Part shown: positions 35,525 to 39,553 of the stretch, one piece after another
How positions within the stretch are numbered: the stretch's first letter is position 1
Layout: every line of letters starts with the position of its first letter
Origin: Chloroflexota bacterium
GTDB taxonomy: Bacteria; Chloroflexota; Chloroflexia; Chloroheliales; Chloroheliaceae
Length of the DNA: 39,553 nt
Reading direction: 5' to 3'
Assembly (NCBI GenBank): GCA_028287745.1
Contig: JAQBPB010000051.1
Span: 1 to 39,553 of the forward strand
The notes under the pieces: generated by a model
The model's database searches: none
The model's input: only the letters and a program-made list of their open reading frames with translations
Told to the model about the DNA's origin: nothing
Made by a program: the position numbers and the translations under genes

Positions 35525-35552
35525 AGTATAGCAAGTCATGAATTTTTGTCAA
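35525..35552 (-). promoter_or_regulatory. Promoter of LysM-M23 gene 2
   Basis: On the minus strand TTGACA (35547-35552), 16-bp spacer, TATACT (35525-35530) preceded by TGC. A near-consensus extended -10 promoter. Confidence 0.75.
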
Positions 35553-35598
35553 CTAGCGGGTTTGGGAGGCGGAAAAAGAAGGGCGCTAGAGCCTGGGT

Positions 35599-36012
35599 TT
35601 AACGGTAATTCTGTTTGTACTCTTCAATATAGGCCAGTAATTTTACCAGCTCAAAAGGCTTGGAGAGATAGGCTTTGACCTGGCTTTCTTTTGCCGTATT
35701 GATAAGCTGGCGGCTGGCCGAAAGCAATAAAACCGGTAAATCCTCGTATTCGGGGACTTCTTTGATTGCTTCCAGGAACTGCCAGCCGTCCATCACCGGC
35801 ATCATTAAGTCTAAAAGTACCAGGGCAGGCCGCTGTTTTCTAACCCGTTCCAGGCCCTCTTTGCCGTTCCGGGCAAGAATAACCGAATACCCTTCATCCA
35901 GCAGGACGGTTTCTAGCATATGCCGCATTGCCTGGTCGTCATCTACCACGAGGATAGGCAAGCTTGTTTCAAGAGCTAAAGGAGCCCTTTCTTCATTCAC
36001 AGGTGAAATCAT
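35599..36012 (-). CDS. Single-domain response regulator (CheY-like)
   Basis: 137 residues, only a receiver domain plus a ~17-residue N-terminal tail. The acidic pair is Asp24/Asp25, the phospho-acceptor Asp68 (LLDLMMP), the switch Ser98 (LLLSAS) and Lys118 (YLSKPF). All residues needed for phosphorylation are present. Without an output domain it should act by protein contact. No histidine kinase is nearby, so its partner lies elsewhere. Its own promoter is upstream. Confidence 0.93.
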   Translation of the reverse strand: MISPVNEERAPLALETSLPILVVDDDQAMRHMLETVLLDEGYSVILARNGKEGLERVRKQRPALVLLDLMMPVMDGWQFLEAIKEVPEYEDLPVLLLSASRQLINTAKESQVKAYLSKPFELVKLLAYIEEYKQNYR

Positions 36013-36050
36013 TGATACAAATAATCCTTTTACAAGTTGTTACTGCATCC

Positions 36051-36079
36051 ATAATACAATCCTTGTCACTTATTATCAA
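36051..36079 (-). promoter_or_regulatory. Promoter of the response regulator
   Basis: On the minus strand TTGATA (36074-36079), 17-bp spacer, TATTAT (36051-36056), about 40 bp before the start codon. Confidence 0.6.
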
Positions 36080-36109
36080 TGTATAAGAGAGATGGATTTG
36101 AAATTTTTG

Positions 36110-36130
36110 AAAAAAAAGCCTTTTTAAGGC
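36110..36130 (-). terminator. Terminator-like hairpin with T8
   Basis: On the minus strand GCCTT-AAA-AAGGC then eight T. It lies upstream of the response regulator promoter, so it insulates that gene from leftward transcription. An alternative pairing of the same AAGGC with GCCTT at 36148-36152, followed by a T-run, gives a weak plus-strand terminator. Confidence 0.5.
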
Positions 36131-36173
36131 GAAATGTAACCCTTAAAGCCTTTTTTCGACCTTTTTTGTCCTA

Positions 36174-36202
36174 TTGACTCGAAGCCTAATTATTGATAGA
36201 TT
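36174..36202 (+). promoter_or_regulatory. Promoter of the large TPR protein gene
   Basis: TTGACT (36174-36179), 17-bp spacer, TAGATT (36197-36202). Confidence 0.45.
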
Positions 36203-36272
36203 AGGTTTCCATTAACATAAGTTACACTCAACGGTACAGCCGGGTGTTTTGCCGGATTCAGGCTAAAGATAA

Positions 36273-39200
36273 ATGCCGATTTTTCTGATACCGGGGCGGC
36301 GTGGTCGCAATCCCCGGATTGATAATAAACCAGACACAACCTCCTCAGGAAAACGGGATATGCCTGGCCTGGGCCGGATCAGCCACCGCCTGGGCCAGCG
36401 TTTGAATGTCTTGCGCGGCCGCGCCAGGACTTCGGCCCGGCAGGCCCGTAAAAATCTAAAGCGCCCGCTTAACCGGCTCCAGCCCAAAGGCAATCCCCGT
36501 CTGGGCCAGGTTGAATTCCCGTTGAGTCGGGCGGCTTCCTTTAATATTAGTAAAACAGGCGCCCCTCCTGACCGCCCAACTATGCTGACGAACAGCCCGG
36601 CCGGGGACCTGTTGGCCGATTTCTTCCAGGATGCGCCGCCTGTTTCGCCCCGCGATTTGCTGGCCGACTTCTTCCAGGATAATCTGCCCGGACCGGAAAT
36701 TCAGCTCCGTTCCACTGTCGCGGCCTATTCTACCAGGCGCGATTTTGACCTGCCGCAAGACCTGGTCGACCTGGGCCTGGCTTTACCCGCTCCGGGCGGC
36801 CGCCCGGTCCAGCGCTTTGAAACTCCTTCCGGCCGCCAATTTGTCAGCCGCGAGATGCCTGCCGCCGCGCCGCCGTCCGCTCCTTCGGACCAGCATGAGT
36901 TTCAACTGGACCCGGAAAGCCCGGCTTACTTCAGTATGCTGGACCAGGAAACCGTCCCGCTGGCGGATGGACCGCAGAGTGTTGGCGATGCCTTGCGGCA
37001 GCAGCGGCCTTTTACCGCTGTTAACAATCCTGTGAACCCGGTGGAACCGCGTGTAGTGGGCGCTTCGCCATTTGATGACCTGGAAGAAGACCCGGAACCT
37101 ACCGGGGCAGTGCTGCGGCCCGTAACCAGGCCCGGTACGGCTCTGGGAGCCCAAGCTCACGAGCTTTTTGCCGAACCGACTTACGACCCCAACAAGCGCG
37201 GCTTGCGCAGGCGCGGCGGCCCCCGGCGCCAGGGCATTCGTTTTCGCAATCCTGCGGTGGCCCTGGGAGCCGCGATTATTAGTGCCGTAATGCTGCTAGT
37301 AATCGTGTCCCTGATAATCTACCTGACCGCTTTTGCCCGTAAAGCCCCGCTTGAAAAGTTTGTCGTGCATTTTAATCAGTTTGCCGATGGCGCCAGTTAC
37401 AACTACAGCAACGCCCAGGGCCAGAGCTGGGCCAGAAACTTTGGGGCGAATTTGCTGGGCACCGGCAACCTGACTGACCTGGAACTTGTTTATTCCACCG
37501 ACAATATTAGTAGCCCGGCCACCGCCCAGCAGCTGGCCCGTCAGCGCCAGGACGATGTGCTGGTCTGGGGGTATCGCGACCCGGCCACTAACCGGCTATA
37601 TATAACTCTGACTCTTCAACCTAACGGGCCGTTCGACCCGCCGGTAGGGCGCGGGCGGCAACTGGTGGACCGCTATCTTTTCGACCCGGAGCAAGTTACT
37701 TTTCTAACGGCGCTGCCCGGTGAAGCCAATCCCGATCGGCTGCCCCTGGCTCAGTTTCTGGCCGCGATTAACGCCTACTACACCGGCAATTATGATGCCG
37801 CCATCGCCGGGCTGACCCAGTTGTTGAACAACGGCCAGCCGGAGAATGAACCGGGCCTGCGGCTGCTGCGGGGTAACGCCCTCTTTCTATTTGGCAAGTA
37901 CGCCGAAGCGGTCGAGGATTACAACCAGCTTATCAATATAAACCAGGCCGCCCAGGCCAAAAGCTTGCCTATACCGGTCCTTCCGGCGGTGGTCCATAAC
38001 AACCGGGGCGTCGCCCTGAACTTCCAGGGCAATTACCCGGCGGCTAACCAGAGCTTCGACCTGGCCCTTAAAAATAGCGATAAACTGCCGAAAATCTTTG
38101 CCAATTATGCCCAGTTCTTGCTGGACCGGACCGATGCCGAGTTCCGCCCGCCGGTGCTGACCGACTTCAAGGACCGGCTTTTCAGCGCCCAGAAGCTGGA
38201 CGCTAAATCGGCGGCAGTCCATCAGAACCTGGGCCGGATAAATTATTACCAGGCCGATTATGCCGAAGCAATCAACAATCTTTCTACAGCGCGAGAGCTA
38301 GACCCCAATTATCTTGAAATCTATTATTGGCAGGGCCTGGCCTACCTGGGTAAAAACGACCAGGCCAGGGACATAAAAACGCTTAACTCGGCTATGGAAG
38401 CTTTCCGGGCCGGGGAAAGCCGGGTCAGCCAGCAGCAGTCTCAGAACCGCCAGCGCTGGCAGAACCTGGACCAGAACGGCAATAAGACCCTGGCGGCGGT
38501 CTGGGATGCCCGCGCCCGCGATAACCAGCTTGAACTAGAGCGGTTGCGCTTTGGCATTGCCCGTACTTTCCTGGAAATGACCCGCGTCCAGGGCAAAGAC
38601 CTGGGCAATCCGCTGGACCGGATGGTGCGCTGGGTAAAAGGGGAGAAGCTGGCCTATGAGGAAGCCGGGCCGCGCCTGAAAGAAATAACCGAACCCAAAC
38701 CCAACGACCCGGATGCCAATTTCCACTACGGTCCCAACAACCCCGAGGCGAATTTCTATTACGGCCAATATTTGGAACTTACCGGTGAAGGGGACCCGCA
38801 GCCCTATTACCGCAAGGCCAAAGACCTTGAAAAAGACCTCAACCGGCGCTTCCGCTACCACGACATCCTGGCAAAACGCTACGCCGACCAGGACAAGAAG
38901 CAGGAAGCCTTAAACGAGTATATCGAGTTTATTAACCTGGATAAAAACCGGGCGCAGGGCTACCTGGCCCTTTCGGCTATCGAATTCCGGTTCGGCCTTT
39001 TCAAAGAGGCGGCAGTCGCGGCCGATGCGGCCATAAAAATCGCGCCCAACGATGCAAACGCTTATCTGGCAGCCGGGGCGGCCCAGGAAGGCAACTTGCA
39101 GTTGCAACAGGCCATAAATTACTTTGACCGGGCGCTGGTGCTAAACCCGCACCTGGGTGAAGCCCACCTGCAGAAGGGTTTGTCCCTGTTTAACTTGAAC

Positions 39201-39553
39201 CGGCGCCAGGAGGCGCTGGCCTCGTTCAGCCAGGCCCTCAAGTTAAATCCTAATTATGCCCTGGCCCATTTCTACGCCGGGATTATCTATCACGAAACCC
39301 AGATTGACCTTAAAAGCGCCATTGCAGAATGGGAAAAAGCGGTCAAAATCAACCCGGGCTATGCCGAGGCCTGGGTTAAACTGGGCCTGGTCTACAGCCA
39401 GTTAAACCGCATTGACCAGGCGATTGAGGCTTACAATAAAGCCCTGGCGAGTAACGCTAAAGACGGCCTGACCCATTATTACCTGGCTTTGCTCTACGAA
39501 GGTAAAAACACTAAAGATGACCTGGCCCGCGCCGAGACGCATTTCCGGCGGGC
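36273..39553 (+). CDS. Large membrane TPR protein, 3' end outside the window
   Basis: One open frame runs from ATG 36273 to the window edge (about 1093 residues, no stop). ATG 36360, with AGGA 9 nt upstream, is an alternative start. The N-terminal ~325 residues are basic then disordered and contain a repeated motif DLLADFFQD (112-120 and 128-136). One membrane helix follows (about 328-352, VALGAAIISAVMLLVIVSLI). Outside is a small alpha/beta-like region (~355-490, QRQDDVLVWGYRD), then a long array of TPR repeats (from ~491, e.g. FLAAINAYYTGNYDAAIAGL; VKINPGYAEAWVKLGLVY). TPRs bind other proteins. With N-terminus inside and TPRs outside, it is a candidate scaffold or sensor. No catalytic domain was seen in the visible part. 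Confidence 0.85.
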   Translation, partial: MPIFLIPGRRGRNPRIDNKPDTTSSGKRDMPGLGRISHRLGQRLNVLRGRARTSARQARKNLKRPLNRLQPKGNPRLGQVEFPLSRAASFNISKTGAPPDRPTMLTNSPAGDLLADFFQDAPPVSPRDLLADFFQDNLPGPEIQLRSTVAAYSTRRDFDLPQDLVDLGLALPAPGGRPVQRFETPSGRQFVSREMPAAAPPSAPSDQHEFQLDPESPAYFSMLDQETVPLADGPQSVGDALRQQRPFTAVNNPVNPVEPRVVGASPFDDLEEDPEPTGAVLRPVTRPGTALGAQAHELFAEPTYDPNKRGLRRRGGPRRQGIRFRNPAVALGAAIISAVMLLVIVSLIIYLTAFARKAPLEKFVVHFNQFADGASYNYSNAQGQSWARNFGANLLGTGNLTDLELVYSTDNISSPATAQQLARQRQDDVLVWGYRDPATNRLYITLTLQPNGPFDPPVGRGRQLVDRYLFDPEQVTFLTALPGEANPDRLPLAQFLAAINAYYTGNYDAAIAGLTQLLNNGQPENEPGLRLLRGNALFLFGKYAEAVEDYNQLININQAAQAKSLPIPVLPAVVHNNRGVALNFQGNYPAANQSFDLALKNSDKLPKIFANYAQFLLDRTDAEFRPPVLTDFKDRLFSAQKLDAKSAAVHQNLGRINYYQADYAEAINNLSTARELDPNYLEIYYWQGLAYLGKNDQARDIKTLNSAMEAFRAGESRVSQQQSQNRQRWQNLDQNGNKTLAAVWDARARDNQLELERLRFGIARTFLEMTRVQGKDLGNPLDRMVRWVKGEKLAYEEAGPRLKEITEPKPNDPDANFHYGPNNPEANFYYGQYLELTGEGDPQPYYRKAKDLEKDLNRRFRYHDILAKRYADQDKKQEALNEYIEFINLDKNRAQGYLALSAIEFRFGLFKEAAVAADAAIKIAPNDANAYLAAGAAQEGNLQLQQAINYFDRALVLNPHLGEAHLQKGLSLFNLNRRQEALASFSQALKLNPNYALAHFYAGIIYHETQIDLKSAIAEWEKAVKINPGYAEAWVKLGLVYSQLNRIDQAIEAYNKALASNAKDGLTHYYLALLYEGKNTKDDLARAETHFRR

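Noticed and set aside
36631..37035. Plus-strand frame of 134 codons
   Set aside because: Alternative frame inside the large TPR protein gene, whose own frame stays open and encodes the membrane helix and TPRs.

Overview
The window looks like chromosomal DNA of a member of the Chloroflexota (moderate confidence, no marker gene present). The reasons are the extracytoplasmic proteins with long Thr/Ala/Pro linkers, two receptor-type Ser/Thr kinases, a DUF1800-DUF1501 pair, a Rad52-type annealing protein, paired LysM-M23 proteins, and a C39 peptidase whose C-terminal module (an FERRALTYTPGNP-type motif) I associate with this phylum. GC content is moderately high. No rRNA, tRNA, CRISPR array, IS element or clear prophage was seen.

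Layout. 1-3.8 kb, plus strand: a very short Tat-signal reading frame that seems frameshifted, a membrane-anchored GNAT acetyltransferase and a secreted C39-like cysteine peptidase ending at a strong terminator. 3.9-8.0 kb, minus strand: a tight DUF1800-DUF1501-solute-binding lipoprotein operon. 8.4-11.1 kb, minus: a PknB-type kinase with an external TPR sensor, closed by a perfect 23-bp stem. 11.5-13.4 kb, plus: a Xer-type tyrosine recombinase and SSB. 13.4-15.5 kb, minus: a GT-C type membrane glycosyltransferase. 15.8-17.9 kb, plus: a predicted internal-thioester surface protein and a Rad52/Rad22-like protein. 18.0-18.1 kb, minus: a 51-residue membrane protein with its own promoter and terminator. 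18.5-23.1 kb, plus: a second receptor kinase followed after 36 bp by an Eco57I/TaqI-like DNA methyltransferase. 23.2-30.2 kb, minus: a PfpI-like protein, a CNNM/CorC-like transporter, prs, glmU, a methyltransferase and a Peptidase-MA-like protease, with a promoter driving glmU-prs-corC-pfpI from inside the methyltransferase 3' end. 30.3-35.2 kb, minus: a NUDIX hydrolase and two tandem LysM-M23 paralogues, each behind a structured leader and a TGC-TATACT promoter. 35.6-36.0 kb, minus: a single-domain response regulator. From 36.3 kb to the edge, plus: a very large TPR membrane protein, truncated by the window end.

Common themes are the cell surface (peptidoglycan precursor synthesis by GlmU, LysM-M23 hydrolases, glycosyltransferase, thioester protein, C39 and MA peptidases), Thr-phosphorylation signalling (two kinases) and ssDNA handling (SSB, Rad52-like, Xer recombinase). 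The items most worth following up are the thioester protein, the kinase-methyltransferase pair, the two structured leaders in front of the LysM-M23 genes, and the missed 51-residue protein. All calls come from reading the sequence alone; no database search was run.
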